DNA from: Algoriphagus aquaeductus
GTDB taxonomy: Bacteria > Bacteroidota > Bacteroidia > Cytophagales > Cyclobacteriaceae
Reading direction: 5' to 3'
DNA: 64,000 nt
NCBI RefSeq assembly: GCF_003253485.1
Contig: NZ_QKTX01000010.1
Coordinates: 62,001-126,000 of the forward strand
The notes beneath the pieces were generated by a model, which did no database searches, was not told the DNA's origin, and was given only the letters and a program-made list of their open reading frames with translations. The position numbers and the translations under genes were made by a program. Shown piece after piece: positions 17,215 to 28,597 of the stretch (position 1 is the stretch's first letter; the number at the start of each line of letters is the position of its first letter).

Positions 17215-17961
17215 TTAGGCTACTGCTTTTTTCTTGTTGGATTCAGCCACCGCTACGGAATAGATGACCAAACCAAAACCGATTTTGTTGATGGCATCAG
17301 CAAGGTTGTAGAACAAGTCAATCGAGCTGACTTCGAAGGCTCCTGAGAGCAAGTTCCCCGGCAATACCATGTAGCCGATCGGATAGATAGACCATCCCAA
17401 AGTGATGAAGATTTTGAGCAGGAACATCGCATTGCCTAAAGCCGGGCTATTGGAATCTTTCGCAAGCTTGGCCACGTCTCCGGCAAATACTTCATAAACA
17501 ATGTACAAGTAGCCCAGGGTAGAAATGATACCCCACATGATGTTGTTGTCCACACCTGATGTCTCACCGATGTAGCCTGTGACTAGCATGACCAGAGAGG
17601 CGACGATTAACTTAAACAAAGTTCCGCCTTTGGCACCGAAAGGTTTGGTGAGAAGGTAAAACTCCACACACATCAAGGGTACAGTCAAAGTCCAGTCTAC
17701 ATACCGGAAAGCTGTGGGACTGGCCCCGGTTTGCAGGTAGAAATCTCTCATGTAGTAATAGTGGACCGCTGCAATCCCTGTGATCAATCCGGATACGAGA
17801 AGAGACAACTTCCACTTTCCGTCTACCGAGCCTCTTTCGACAAAGAAGAATACGGACGATGCAAACATGGCCATGTAGCCAATAAAGAAGGTGATCGCGA
17901 TGGGATCACTGTTGATGATGCGGTCCAGTCCTACCAGTTCCGCGCTTAGGGTAAAATTCAT
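17215..17961 (-). CDS. Proton-pumping proteorhodopsin
   Basis: Seven-helix retinal protein of 248 aa that pumps H+ outward in light. Helix C reads RYVDWTLTVPLMCVEFY, giving the D89-T93-E100 triad (acceptor, T, donor) of proton pumps rather than NDQ of sodium pumps. Met97 stands at the spectral-tuning position (105 in green proteorhodopsin), predicting green absorption. Retinal Schiff-base Lys226 is in LADAINKIGFG; His67 is the Asp-linked histidine. In helix E, counting back from the conserved YIVYE, Gly144 stands where green proteorhodopsin has Phe152: this small residue is the fenestration associated with carotenoid antennae in xanthorhodopsin-type pumps (inference). First gene of the operon with crtY and blh; divergent from gyrB. 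Confidence 0.96.
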   Translation of the reverse strand: MNFTLSAELVGLDRIINSDPIAITFFIGYMAMFASSVFFFVERGSVDGKWKLSLLVSGLITGIAAVHYYYMRDFYLQTGASPTAFRYVDWTLTVPLMCVEFYLLTKPFGAKGGTLFKLIVASLVMLVTGYIGETSGVDNNIMWGIISTLGYLYIVYEVFAGDVAKLAKDSNSPALGNAMFLLKIFITLGWSIYPIGYMVLPGNLLSGAFEVSSIDLFYNLADAINKIGFGLVIYSVAVAESNKKKAVA

Positions 17962-20275
<2,314 letters not shown>

Positions 20276-20279
20276 AAAT

Positions 20280-20304
20280 GGGGGCTTTTAGGGCCCCTTT
20301 TTTT
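20280..20304 (+). terminator. Rho-independent terminator after gyrB
   Basis: GGGGC (20281-20285) / GCCCC (20293-20297) with a 7-nt loop and a run of seven T (20298-20304), directly after the gyrB stop codon. Confidence 0.8.
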
Positions 20305-20363
20305 GAATAAAAACTGTAAGAAATCACCTCAAAGGAAATAAGCTGATTCCAATTCTGAATAGT

Positions 20364-22487
20364 ATGAAACTGGCAGTAGGAGATAAGTACGAGTCCATCA
20401 TCCAAAAAAGTGACCTCATCAGTAGGGATTTGAGCTGGGTGAAATTCAATGAAAGAGTTTTGGATCAATCCAAGAAATCCTTTCGGACGATTTTCGAAAA
20501 GCTGAAGTTTTTGGCCATCACCGCTTCCAACTTGGATGAGTTCTTTATGATCCGGGTAGGTTCGCTCTATAATTACCTGGACTATGAGAAAGAAAGGGTT
20601 GATTATTCCGGGCTAAGAGAAGAGCCGTTCAAGGAAAAACTGATGAAAGATTGCCAGCGTTTTCATCAGGACCAGCACCAGCACTTCACCCAGGTTATAC
20701 TTCCTGAATTGCATCAGGAAGGAATCTCGGTGGTGAATGTATCCAAACTCACCGCAGAAGAGCAGGAGAAAGTTCGGCAGTACTTTATCAAAGCCATCTA
20801 CCCCATGCTTACCCCAATGGTGTACGATGGGTACCGGACTTTTCCGATCCTGATGAATAAACTCTTGGTTTTCGGAGTAGTGACTACCAGTCCCGGAGAA
20901 AGGAAGGACATGCGCAAAATGAGTTTTGTGCAGATTCCTGCCAATATTCCGAGGTTTTTCGAGATAGAGAGTGAAAATTCCCTTACGCTCATCCCGATAG
21001 AAGAGGTAATTCGCGAAAACCTGATTTCACTTTTCCGAAATGTGGAAATTGAGTCTGTCAGTTTGTTTAGGATTACCCGAAATGGAGATTTTACGCTGGA
21101 AGAAAGTGAGGATATGGATGCCAACTTTCTGGAGGAAGTCAAGCGCAAACTCATGGAGCGAAAAACCGGTCGTGTGGTCCGCATTGAAATTGAAGAGGGA
21201 TATTCCAAATGGATGCTCAACTCGCTGTTGGAGCGCTGGAATCTGCGTCCCGATTCAGTTTTTTTGGTGAGAAGATCGAGCATGATTGACTTTACAGGTC
21301 TTTGGCAGATTGTTGGAAATAAGCGATTTAGAGATCGATTGCCGCAAATGCCTGATCCTGTAAAACCACTTTCTTATCCGGAAGAGGGTAGAGCTGATAT
21401 TTTTGATATACTGAAGGGGAAGGATATCCTGCTTCACCATCCCTATAACAACATTGACTCGATTTTGGACTTGATCGAAAAAGCCTCCGAAGATCCGGAT
21501 GTCATGGCGATCAAGATGACGATTTACCGATTGGCTAAAGACAGCCGGATCACCAAGGCTCTCCTCCGAGCAGCTGAAAACGGTAAGCACGTGTCTGTGC
21601 TTTTTGAGGTAAAAGCGCGTTTTGATGAGGAAAATAATATCCGCGAAGCTAAAAAACTTCAAAAGGCAGGTTGCTTCGTGATTTATGGAATTTCCAATCT
21701 AAAAACCCATACCAAGCTTTTGCTCATAGTCAAAAAAGACGATCAGGAAATAACCAGATATGTCCACCTGGGTTCCGGCAATTACAACGAAGATACAGCC
21801 AGACTGTATACCGATATCGGACTTCTGACCACCAATGAAATTTTGGCCAATGATGTATCGGAGTTTTTCAACGTTATCACCGGGCATTCGGTACCCAGTG
21901 ATTACCGAAACCTCATCACTGCGCCAAGAGATATGCGGAATCAGTTGATTGAGTTCATCGAGCAGGAAGCTGAAAATGCAAGAAACGGCCTTCCTAGTGG
22001 GGTATTTATCAAGGTAAATTCCTTGGAAGATTCGGAAATCATTTACGCCCTTTATCGCGCTTCTCAATCGGGTGTAAAAATCAAGTTGATCGTCAGAGGG
22101 ATTTGTTGTCTTAGACCAGGCAGACCCGGTTTGAGTGATAATATTGAAGTACTTTCTCTTGTCGGAGACTTTTTGGAACATAGCCGGATCTATCACTTCC
22201 ACAACAATGGAAATACCAGAACCTACTCAGGAAGTGCGGACATGATGGTGAGAAGCTTTGATAAAAGACTGGAATCCCTATTTAAAGTTGAATCTCCTCT
22301 CCTGGAAAAGCAGTTGATGAATATCCTCGCTTACAACCTCAAGGACAACGTCAATTCCTATGTGATGCAAGAAGATGGCACCTATCTGGCGAAAGTTCCT
22401 CAGGAAGGTGAACCAAACTTTAATGTACATAAAGAGTTTTTCGATTTGGATGCAGAGGAAGTGATGAAGGTAAACTTGATTGACTAG
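20364..22487 (+). CDS. ppk1: Polyphosphate kinase 1
   Basis: Reversible transfer of the gamma-phosphate of ATP to long-chain polyphosphate. 707 aa with the four PPK1 domains: N domain (ISRDLSWVKFNERVLDQ), head (NLDEFFMIRVGSLYNY), and two PLD-like catalytic domains. The HxK autophosphorylation site is in ISNLKTHTKLLLIVKK (about residues 446-461), followed by YVHLGSGNYNEDTARLYTDIGL. ENGKHVSVLFEVKARFDE is another PPK1 block. It stands alone between terminators. Polyphosphate stores fit with the phosphate-sparing lipid genes upstream, but no direct link is shown. Confidence 0.97.
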   Translation: MKLAVGDKYESIIQKSDLISRDLSWVKFNERVLDQSKKSFRTIFEKLKFLAITASNLDEFFMIRVGSLYNYLDYEKERVDYSGLREEPFKEKLMKDCQRFHQDQHQHFTQVILPELHQEGISVVNVSKLTAEEQEKVRQYFIKAIYPMLTPMVYDGYRTFPILMNKLLVFGVVTTSPGERKDMRKMSFVQIPANIPRFFEIESENSLTLIPIEEVIRENLISLFRNVEIESVSLFRITRNGDFTLEESEDMDANFLEEVKRKLMERKTGRVVRIEIEEGYSKWMLNSLLERWNLRPDSVFLVRRSSMIDFTGLWQIVGNKRFRDRLPQMPDPVKPLSYPEEGRADIFDILKGKDILLHHPYNNIDSILDLIEKASEDPDVMAIKMTIYRLAKDSRITKALLRAAENGKHVSVLFEVKARFDEENNIREAKKLQKAGCFVIYGISNLKTHTKLLLIVKKDDQEITRYVHLGSGNYNEDTARLYTDIGLLTTNEILANDVSEFFNVITGHSVPSDYRNLITAPRDMRNQLIEFIEQEAENARNGLPSGVFIKVNSLEDSEIIYALYRASQSGVKIKLIVRGICCLRPGRPGLSDNIEVLSLVGDFLEHSRIYHFHNNGNTRTYSGSADMMVRSFDKRLESLFKVESPLLEKQLMNILAYNLKDNVNSYVMQEDGTYLAKVPQEGEPNFNVHKEFFDLDAEEVMKVNLID

Positions 22488-22513
22488 CAAATTCCAATTT
22501 CTGAAAAAGTAAG

Positions 22514-22545
22514 AAACCCACAGAAGGCCAGTTTTCTGTGGGTTT
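22514..22545. terminator. Bidirectional terminator, ppk1 / small membrane protein
   Basis: Perfect 12-bp stem AAACCCACAGAA (22514-22525) / TTCTGTGGGTTT (22534-22545) between convergent genes, usable on both strands. Confidence 0.85.
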
Positions 22546-22550
22546 ATCGT

Positions 22551-22760
22551 TTATTTCTTTTTTCCGAAAAGGATCAATGCCAAACCGGCTGCAGTGACAA
22601 TGCCTCCTGCATAGGTTGGCCAATTTACTTCATGTTTTTTGTCAGCGGAGATTTCAATGGGTCCGGCATCCAATACTTTTTCTTTGGTGGTGAATCCGAT
22701 GCTGGGCACGAATAGCATCGCAATGCCAATTACGAGTAACACGATTCCTAAAGTTCTCAT
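22551..22760 (-). CDS. Small two-helix membrane protein
   Basis: 69 aa with an N-terminal hydrophobic helix (residues 3-21), a short polar segment (KEKVLDAGPIEISADKKHEV) and a second helix (about 48-65) ending in KKK. The layout resembles the many DUF3185-like small membrane proteins of Bacteroidota. Function unknown. It starts at ATG 22758-22760 and lies 58 bp downstream of the SLC13 gene on the same strand. Confidence 0.7.
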   Translation of the reverse strand: MRTLGIVLLVIGIAMLFVPSIGFTTKEKVLDAGPIEISADKKHEVNWPTYAGGIVTAAGLALILFGKKK

Positions 22761-22818
22761 AGTGTGAATGGGTTTTGGGTTAATGAATTTTGAATCTGTA
22801 TAAATTTTTTAATCTAAC

Positions 22819-24600
22819 CTAGAAGGGAAAGAAAATCGGAATGCAGATAGTAGCCAAAATCCAGAATAGCAGATTTAATGGTGTGCCCACTTTTAGGTAA
22901 TCTGCAAATCGGTAATTGCCTGGATTGTATATCATGGTATTGGTCTGATAGCCCATGGGTGTCATAAAACTCAAACTTGCCCCAAAGGTCACTGCCATCA
23001 AAAATGGTCGGGTGTCTACGTCCAAGCCCCCTGCAATGCTGATGGCAATAGGGGCAAGAAGTGCCGCCGCTGCATTGTTGGACATGATATTGGTGAGTAC
23101 AAACGTCAAGGCAAAAATGCCGCTGAGTACTACCCTAGGGCCTAAATCACCCAGAAAAGTGACCACAGATGAACCGATCAGTTCAGAACCTCCTGTTTTT
23201 TCCAGCGCGGCTCCCATGGATAAAACTCCTGCCAACATGAAAATCACTTTCCAGTCGATCGCTTTATAGGCGTCCTCCGGACTGATGGATTTCATGGCTA
23301 CCATCAATACCGCTCCTGCCACCGCCGTCAGCGTAATTGGAAAAACTCCCAAGGCAGCCAATCCAATGACCAAACTCATCGTGGCGAGGGTAAGTACTGA
23401 CTGGGTTTTATTGAGGACAGTCACTTTTTTGGAGGAAATCAAAAGCAAATCTTCAGAACTATTGATCGACTGAATGGCCTCTTCAGAGGCCCGAAGGAGA
23501 AGGACATCGCCCGGGGTTAGGGATGTTTTGGAAAGTACGTTCTCCAAAATCCCCGATCTGTGCCGAATGCCTATGACCAGCACATTGTCAAAAATCTGCC
23601 TGAACTTGATTGTTTTGATGCTTTTATTGATCAAAGAAGAATTGGGAGTGACCAAAGCTTCAAAGATTTTTTCTTCCTCATTGGTGAGCGTTTCTTCACT
23701 CCAATCCAGCTCCGCCTTGATTTCGATCCCCTTGGTTTTTTGGATTTTTTTGAGTTGCTCTTGGGTACAGGTGATGCGCAACGTATCGCCCGACAAGATT
23801 GCCGTATTCGGGTAAACTCGGGTTCTCCGCCCGTCTTCCCGGAGGATTTGAAGGGCTTTGATGCTTCCGTCCGCAAAAAGTTTTTGCTTGAAGATAGGTT
23901 CTTGAAGTTGTTCAAATTCTTCCGAAACGGTTATTTCGATGACATACGTTCCCAGATCCAAGGTGTCAGAAAATCCGGTTTTTGCCTCTCGTTTGGGCAA
24001 TAGCCATTTTCCAAGAGTGATCATATAGAGTATTCCGGCAAACAAAAAAACCAAACCCATTTTACTCATTTCAAAAACGCCGAAGGGATTCAGACCTGAT
24101 TGTTCGGCGATTCCACTCACCAATATGTTGGTGCTTGTACCCAACAGTGTACAGATTCCACCCATCAACGAACCGAAGGAAAGAGGCATAAGGAGTCTGG
24201 AGGCAGGAATATTATTCTTTTGACTGATCTGAATAACAGCAGGCATCAGGAGTGCTACCACAGCGGTGTCGTTGATAATAGCCGACAGCAATCCTGTGCT
24301 CAGCATCAGGGTAAGAATCAATTTGGTTTCGCTTTTTTCTGCCTGACTTCCCAGATAATTGCTGAATTGGTCCAAAATGCCAGTTTTGAATATGGCTTGT
24401 GAAATCACAAACATGGCTGCCACGGTAATGGTAGCGGAATTGGAAAAACCAGCCAATCCTTCTTTAATATCCAAAATACCGAAGAGCATGAAGAGGACCA
24501 TCACCCCGATCGCCACCGTGTCGATGCTGAATTTCTCTGTGAAAAAAAGAATCACAGCAAGTCCAATAATTCCAAAAACTAAAATTGTTTCTAAAGGCAT
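22819..24600 (-). CDS. SLC13/DASS-family permease with two RCK_C domains
   Basis: 593 aa. Two bundles of hydrophobic helices (about residues 1-190 and 395-593) enclose a cytosolic insert of about 190 residues with two TrkA-C (RCK_C) domains (about 205-285 and 295-375). This is the architecture of bacterial sodium/sulfate or sodium/dicarboxylate symporters with regulatory inserts. Motifs: LSTGLLSAIINDTAVVALLMP in the first half and TNIMSNNAAAALLAPIAIS in the second, the paired helix-hairpin SNT-like elements of the fold. The substrate (sulfate, dicarboxylate or other anion) is not decidable from sequence. Monocistronic or leading into the small gene at 22551. Confidence 0.9.
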   Translation of the reverse strand: MPLETILVFGIIGLAVILFFTEKFSIDTVAIGVMVLFMLFGILDIKEGLAGFSNSATITVAAMFVISQAIFKTGILDQFSNYLGSQAEKSETKLILTLMLSTGLLSAIINDTAVVALLMPAVIQISQKNNIPASRLLMPLSFGSLMGGICTLLGTSTNILVSGIAEQSGLNPFGVFEMSKMGLVFLFAGILYMITLGKWLLPKREAKTGFSDTLDLGTYVIEITVSEEFEQLQEPIFKQKLFADGSIKALQILREDGRRTRVYPNTAILSGDTLRITCTQEQLKKIQKTKGIEIKAELDWSEETLTNEEEKIFEALVTPNSSLINKSIKTIKFRQIFDNVLVIGIRHRSGILENVLSKTSLTPGDVLLLRASEEAIQSINSSEDLLLISSKKVTVLNKTQSVLTLATMSLVIGLAALGVFPITLTAVAGAVLMVAMKSISPEDAYKAIDWKVIFMLAGVLSMGAALEKTGGSELIGSSVVTFLGDLGPRVVLSGIFALTFVLTNIMSNNAAAALLAPIAISIAGGLDVDTRPFLMAVTFGASLSFMTPMGYQTNTMIYNPGNYRFADYLKVGTPLNLLFWILATICIPIFFPF

Positions 24601-24743
24601 AATTCAATTAAAAATAAAAGCATGAATCTAAAACAAAAGCCAAACCAAAACCGGAAATTCCGGAAAATAAGCTAATTTTTAATCATTAAAGCTTTTGTGA
24701 ATCGCCGAAATCCGGAGGTTCGAACATTTAAACTTCTTTAATC

Positions 24744-25637
24744 ATGAAAAAAATCACTTTGCTTTTATTTCTTCTGGGTTTTGTGTTTTCCGTCCATGCT
24801 CAGGATGAAAGTTTAACACCGGCAGATACCAGCTACTGGTTGAAAGAAATTGGAGGAGGACTCAATTTTAACCAAGCCTCCTTCAGCGGCAACTGGAAAG
24901 GGGGAGGAGTCAATTCAGTTGCATTGGGTATTTATCTCCAAGGACGAGCCAACTATTCAAAAGACAAATGGACATGGGACAACACCATGGATTTCATTTA
25001 CGGTGTGGTGAAAAATCAGCAGGAAGATGCAAGAAAATCCAATGACCGAATATTTTTGTACTCCAAAGTCGGGTACAAAATCAATGACAAATGGAATTAT
25101 TTCTTTGCCGTTAATTTTCTCTCTCAGTTTGCTCCCGGGTATGACTTCAGCGGACCGGAAAAAGTGTTGATTTCCAAGTTTCTGAATCCCGGCTTTTTGA
25201 CTACCGGTCTAGGCGTTGAATACAAGCCTAATTCCGAGTTTTCGCTTAGGATGGCGCCATTTTCGCCTCGTTGGACCTTTGTGACTGACACAGAATTGTA
25301 TAATGTCGTGCCTACCAATTATGGCGTGGAGATCGGAAAAAAAGTGAGACAAGAATGGCTGGCCTTTAGCCTTTTAGCCGATTGGAATAAAAAATTAGCG
25401 GAGAATCTTTCCTTACTCGTGAGGTATCAGATGTATGCCAATTATGAAACGCTTGCCTTCAATACCATTGACCACAGGCTGGATATTGGACTTACAGCTA
25501 AAGTCACCAATCTGATCAATGTAAGTTTGACGAGTTTGAGTATTTATGATATTGATCAGGATGAAAAAATCCAATTCAGCCAGGGCTTAGCCTTGGGTAT
25601 AGCATTTAAGCGAGGCAACTTTCCTGAAAAGAAATAA
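24744..25637 (+). CDS. DUF3078 outer-membrane-type protein
   Basis: 297 aa with a Sec signal (MKKITLLLFLLGFVFSVHAQ). The mature part is rich in alternating aromatic/hydrophobic beta-strands (WKGGGVNSVALGIYLQGRAN, KSNDRIFLYSKVGYKINDKW), as in DUF3078 proteins that are widespread and uncharacterised in Bacteroidota and probably form a beta-barrel. Monocistronic, closed by a clear terminator (25743-25767). Function unknown. Confidence 0.88.
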   Translation: MKKITLLLFLLGFVFSVHAQDESLTPADTSYWLKEIGGGLNFNQASFSGNWKGGGVNSVALGIYLQGRANYSKDKWTWDNTMDFIYGVVKNQQEDARKSNDRIFLYSKVGYKINDKWNYFFAVNFLSQFAPGYDFSGPEKVLISKFLNPGFLTTGLGVEYKPNSEFSLRMAPFSPRWTFVTDTELYNVVPTNYGVEIGKKVRQEWLAFSLLADWNKKLAENLSLLVRYQMYANYETLAFNTIDHRLDIGLTAKVTNLINVSLTSLSIYDIDQDEKIQFSQGLALGIAFKRGNFPEKK

Positions 25638-25742
25638 AAAAAATACAATTTTTTATTTGGGATTTTGATTTATTGAGATTTGTATTATTTTTGAATTCAT
25701 TGTGGTAGTTAAATAATAGTTGGTTTAGTTTTCAAATAAAGG

Positions 25743-25767
25743 GCAGGAGATTTTCTCCTGCTTTTTT
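25743..25767 (+). terminator. Terminator after the DUF3078 gene
   Basis: GCAGGAGA (25743-25750) / TCTCCTGC (25754-25761), triloop TTT, then six T. Confidence 0.85.
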
Positions 25768-25894
25768 ATTTTCTATTCATGAATTAATTCAATTTTTAAT
25801 TTTTGATCATCAATTCTACCTATCCAATTATACCATAGTTTAATTAGCCAAAGTGGACCAACTTCCAAGTGTTGGATTAGAGCCAGAGCGAGCC

Positions 25895-25924
25895 AAAAAA
25901 AAAGCCCAGACTTTCGTCTGAGCT
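25895..25924 (-). terminator. Terminator after tRNA-Arg
   Basis: On the minus strand AGCTCAGAC, GAAA tetraloop, GTCTGGGCT and nine T, starting 4 nt past the tRNA 3' end. It ends the sucC-tRNA transcript. Confidence 0.9.
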
Positions 25925-25927
25925 TTG

Positions 25928-26001
25928 TACACTCGGAAGGATTCGAACCCTCAACCCTCGGAGCCGAAATCCGATATTCTATCCAGTTGAACTACGAGTG
26001 C
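25928..26001 (-). tRNA. tRNA-Arg (anticodon TCG)
   Basis: 74 nt cloverleaf on the minus strand. Acceptor GCACTCG pairs with CGAGTGT (the terminal pair is G-U), discriminator A. The anticodon stem TCGGA/TCCGA encloses the loop TTTCGGC with anticodon TCG (reads CGA and related Arg codons). The T-arm contains GGTTCGAATCC. CCA is not encoded. It lies 7 bp after the sucC stop codon. Confidence 0.93.
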
Positions 26002-26008
26002 GTATTTT

Positions 26009-27223
26009 TTATGCTTCAAGAGCTGCTTTTACTCGCTCTGCTGCTTCTTTCAATGTGATGGCTGAGAATACTTTCAAACCAGACTCGTCGATGATTTTTG
26101 CGCCTTCTTCGGCATTGGTGCCTTGAAGTCTCACGATGATCGGTACACGAATATCCCCAATGGATTTGTAAGCTTCTACCACACCGTTTGCAATTCGGTC
26201 ACATCGTACAATACCACCGAATACATTGATGAGGATTGCTTTCACATTTGGGTCCTGGAGAATGATACGGAATCCTGCTTCCACCGTTGTAGCGTTTGCT
26301 CCTCCTCCTACATCAAGGAAGTTGGCAGGCTCACCGCCGGAAAGCTTGATCATATCCATGGTAGCCATTGCAAGACCGGCACCGTTTACCATACAGCCTA
26401 CGTTACCGTCAAGTTTTACATAATTAAGGCCTGATTTACCTGCTTCTACTTCCAAAGGATCTTCTTCGGCCAAGTCTCTCAATTCAGCTAACTTCGGCTG
26501 ACGATAAAGTGCGTTGTCGTCCAAGTTAACTTTGGCATCGACTGCCAAGATTTTGTCGTCAGACGTTTTTAGTACAGGATTGATTTCAAACTGGGAAGAG
26601 TCTGTGGCCACGTAAGCGTTGTAAAGAGCGGTGATGAATTTCACCATTTCTTTGTGTGCTGTGCCAGATAGACCCAATTTGAAAGCAACTTTTCTCGCCT
26701 GGAATCCCTGAAGACCAACTTTAGGATCGATCCATTCTTTGATGATTTTTTCGGGATGGTGTTCTGCTACTTCTTCAATATCCATTCCACCTTCAGTAGA
26801 GGCCATGATCACATTGGATCCGGTGGCTCTATCCAGCAGGATAGACATGTAATATTCTTTCGGTTCTGAAGCACCCGGATAATAGACATCCTCGGCAATC
26901 AATACCTTATTTACCTTTTTACCTTCAGCACCCGTTTGTATGGTCACCAAAGTGCCACCTAGGATAGCGGCTGCTTTTTCTTTGACGTCTTCAAGTTTTT
27001 TAGCAAGTACAACACCTCTTGAACCGGTCTCTTTTACTTCCCCTTTTCCTCTACCTCCGGCATGGATTTGGGCTTTGATCACGTACCAGGAAGTACCCGT
27101 TTGTGCATTGAGCTTCACCGCAGCTTCATGTGCGGCTTCAGGCGAATCTGCAACGATTCCTTCCTGAATTCTTACCCCGTAGCCTTTCAATACTTCTTTA
27201 GCCTGATATTCGTGAATGTTCAT
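26009..27223 (-). CDS. sucC: Succinyl-CoA synthetase beta subunit
   Basis: TCA-cycle enzyme subunit: succinyl-CoA + NDP/ADP + Pi to succinate + NTP/ATP. 404 aa: N-terminal [20 protein letters not shown]-grasp region with [20 protein letters not shown], and C-terminal CoA-ligase-like domain with [27 protein letters not shown] and [17 protein letters not shown]. The alpha subunit (sucD) is not adjacent, which is common in Bacteroidota. tRNA-Arg follows closely and probably shares the transcript. Confidence 0.98.
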   Translation of the reverse strand: MNIHEYQAKEVLKGYGVRIQEGIVADSPEAAHEAAVKLNAQTGTSWYVIKAQIHAGGRGKGEVKETGSRGVVLAKKLEDVKEKAAAILGGTLVTIQTGAEGKKVNKVLIAEDVYYPGASEPKEYYMSILLDRATGSNVIMASTEGGMDIEEVAEHHPEKIIKEWIDPKVGLQGFQARKVAFKLGLSGTAHKEMVKFITALYNAYVATDSSQFEINPVLKTSDDKILAVDAKVNLDDNALYRQPKLAELRDLAEEDPLEVEAGKSGLNYVKLDGNVGCMVNGAGLAMATMDMIKLSGGEPANFLDVGGGANATTVEAGFRIILQDPNVKAILINVFGGIVRCDRIANGVVEAYKSIGDIRVPIIVRLQGTNAEEGAKIIDESGLKVFSAITLKEAAERVKAALEA

Positions 27224-27362
27224 GCTTCTTTAATTTTTGCCCGAAGATAAGTGGATGATGTGGATAAATCAAACCCGGATTTTTCAATTTTTGGCAAAAA
27301 AGCCCGTTAATTCCTGGATTTGAGGGATTTGTTTTACTTTTAAAAACTCAAAAAATCTTACC

Positions 27363-28019
27363 ATGCTGATTGCCAAAGGGATTCATAAATCCTACGGAAG
27401 TTTACACGTTTTAAAAGGAGTTGATTTGGAGATTTCCTCATCGGAAATAGTTTCCATTGTCGGTTCTTCGGGTGCCGGGAAAAGTACGCTGCTTCATATT
27501 CTAGGGACACTTGATCAACCTGATAAAGGATCCCTGTGGATGAATGACAGGGATCTTTCACAGCTGAAAGGAGATCGGTTGGCAGACTTCAGAAATGAAT
27601 CCATTGGATTTATTTTTCAATATCATAATCTCCTCCCAGAGTTTACAGCCCTGGAAAATATTTTTATACCAGGTTTTATTCAAGGTAAAAATGAAAGTCA
27701 GTTGAAAGATCGGGCCGGTGAGCTTGCGGAAATTTTAGGAATCACTCACCGTCTGGGCCATAAACCTTCCGAACTTTCAGGAGGAGAGCAGCAGCGGGTA
27801 GCCGTGGCTCGGGCCTTGATCAATCATCCCCAGGTGGTCTTTGCAGATGAACCCAGTGGTAATCTGGATACGACCAATGCCAGGGGGCTTCATGAATTGT
27901 TTTTCCGCCTGAGGGACGAACTCAAGTTGGCCTTTGTCATTGTTACCCACAATGAAGAATTGGCCGGAATGGCCGACCGAAAAGTGGTTATGAAAGATGG
28001 AATGATTGTGTCCTCCTGA
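27363..28019 (+). CDS. LolD-like ABC transporter ATPase
   Basis: 218 aa ATPase of the lipoprotein-release / MacB-like (LolD, FtsE) group. Walker A GSSGAGKSTL (about 38-47), Q-loop IFQYHNLLPEF, signature LSGGEQQRVAVARAL, Walker B VVFADEPSGNLD, and H-loop VTHNEEL. LolD would power release of outer-membrane lipoproteins from the inner membrane through LolC/E permeases. No permease gene is adjacent, so the partner must be encoded elsewhere; an export ATPase for another MacB-type system is possible. Its stop codon abuts that of the convergent peroxiredoxin (28019/28020). Confidence 0.88.
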   Translation: MLIAKGIHKSYGSLHVLKGVDLEISSSEIVSIVGSSGAGKSTLLHILGTLDQPDKGSLWMNDRDLSQLKGDRLADFRNESIGFIFQYHNLLPEFTALENIFIPGFIQGKNESQLKDRAGELAEILGITHRLGHKPSELSGGEQQRVAVARALINHPQVVFADEPSGNLDTTNARGLHELFFRLRDELKLAFVIVTHNEELAGMADRKVVMKDGMIVSS

Positions 28020-28469
28020 TTATTTGCGGATTTTTCTCAACATGGCATCCACGTGAGATTTGTTTTCAAACAATCCTTCATATACCCCCGCGATTTTGTG
28101 GGAGCTATCGATCAGGTAAGTCACCCGCTTGGGCATTTTGATCAATGGAATAAGTGCATCATAGGCTTTACAGACTTTGCCTGATTCGTCCGAAAGTAAG
28201 TCAAAGGGGAGTTGGTATGCTTTTTTGAATTTCTCATGGGTAGCAATATCATCCCGACTAATTCCAAAAACCGGAATCTCCAAATTTCTGAATTCTCTAA
28301 ACTGATCTCTGAATTCACAGGCCTCGGATGTGCATCCTCTGGTAAAATCTTTAGGATAAAAGAAAAGGATGAAGCCTTGACCCTTGAGATCCTTGGAGAG
28401 TGACAGAAATTTAACCGAGGTAGAGGGAAGTGTAAAATCAGGTGCTTGGGATCCTAGGGAGAGAGCCAT
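28020..28469 (-). CDS. bcp: Thioredoxin-dependent peroxiredoxin (Bcp/PrxQ type)
   Basis: Reduces H2O2 and organic hydroperoxides. 149 aa from the chosen ATG (28467-28469), which gives the usual MALSLGSQAPDFTLPS beginning; a 17-residue upstream extension is unlikely. FYPKDFTRGCTSEACEFRD carries peroxidatic Cys46 and resolving Cys51 five residues later, the PrxQ arrangement. Convergent with the LolD-like gene with no gap at all. Confidence 0.93.
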   Translation of the reverse strand: MALSLGSQAPDFTLPSTSVKFLSLSKDLKGQGFILFFYPKDFTRGCTSEACEFRDQFREFRNLEIPVFGISRDDIATHEKFKKAYQLPFDLLSDESGKVCKAYDALIPLIKMPKRVTYLIDSSHKIAGVYEGLFENKSHVDAMLRKIRK

Positions 28470-28532
28470 TAAATAATTTTTTATGGATAACTCCACTGAG
28501 CTTGGTAAGGTTTCTTCCAAATAAACTTTGGC

Positions 28533-28565
28533 TTGTAAGAACTATTGAGCTTTGAAATAGATTTG
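28533..28565 (+). promoter_or_regulatory. Promoter before the EamA transporter
   Basis: TTG (28533-28535), 22-nt spacer, TAGATTTG (28558-28565), an exact TAnnTTTG match, 32 nt before the TTG start codon. Confidence 0.55.
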
Positions 28566-28597
28566 CATTTGGAGAAACCCGTCAAAACCCCCATCCT

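Noticed and set aside
17215-17961. Sodium-pumping (NDQ) rhodopsin
   Set aside because: Helix C reads RYVDWTLTVP with D, T and E at the three key positions, so it is the DTE proton pump type.
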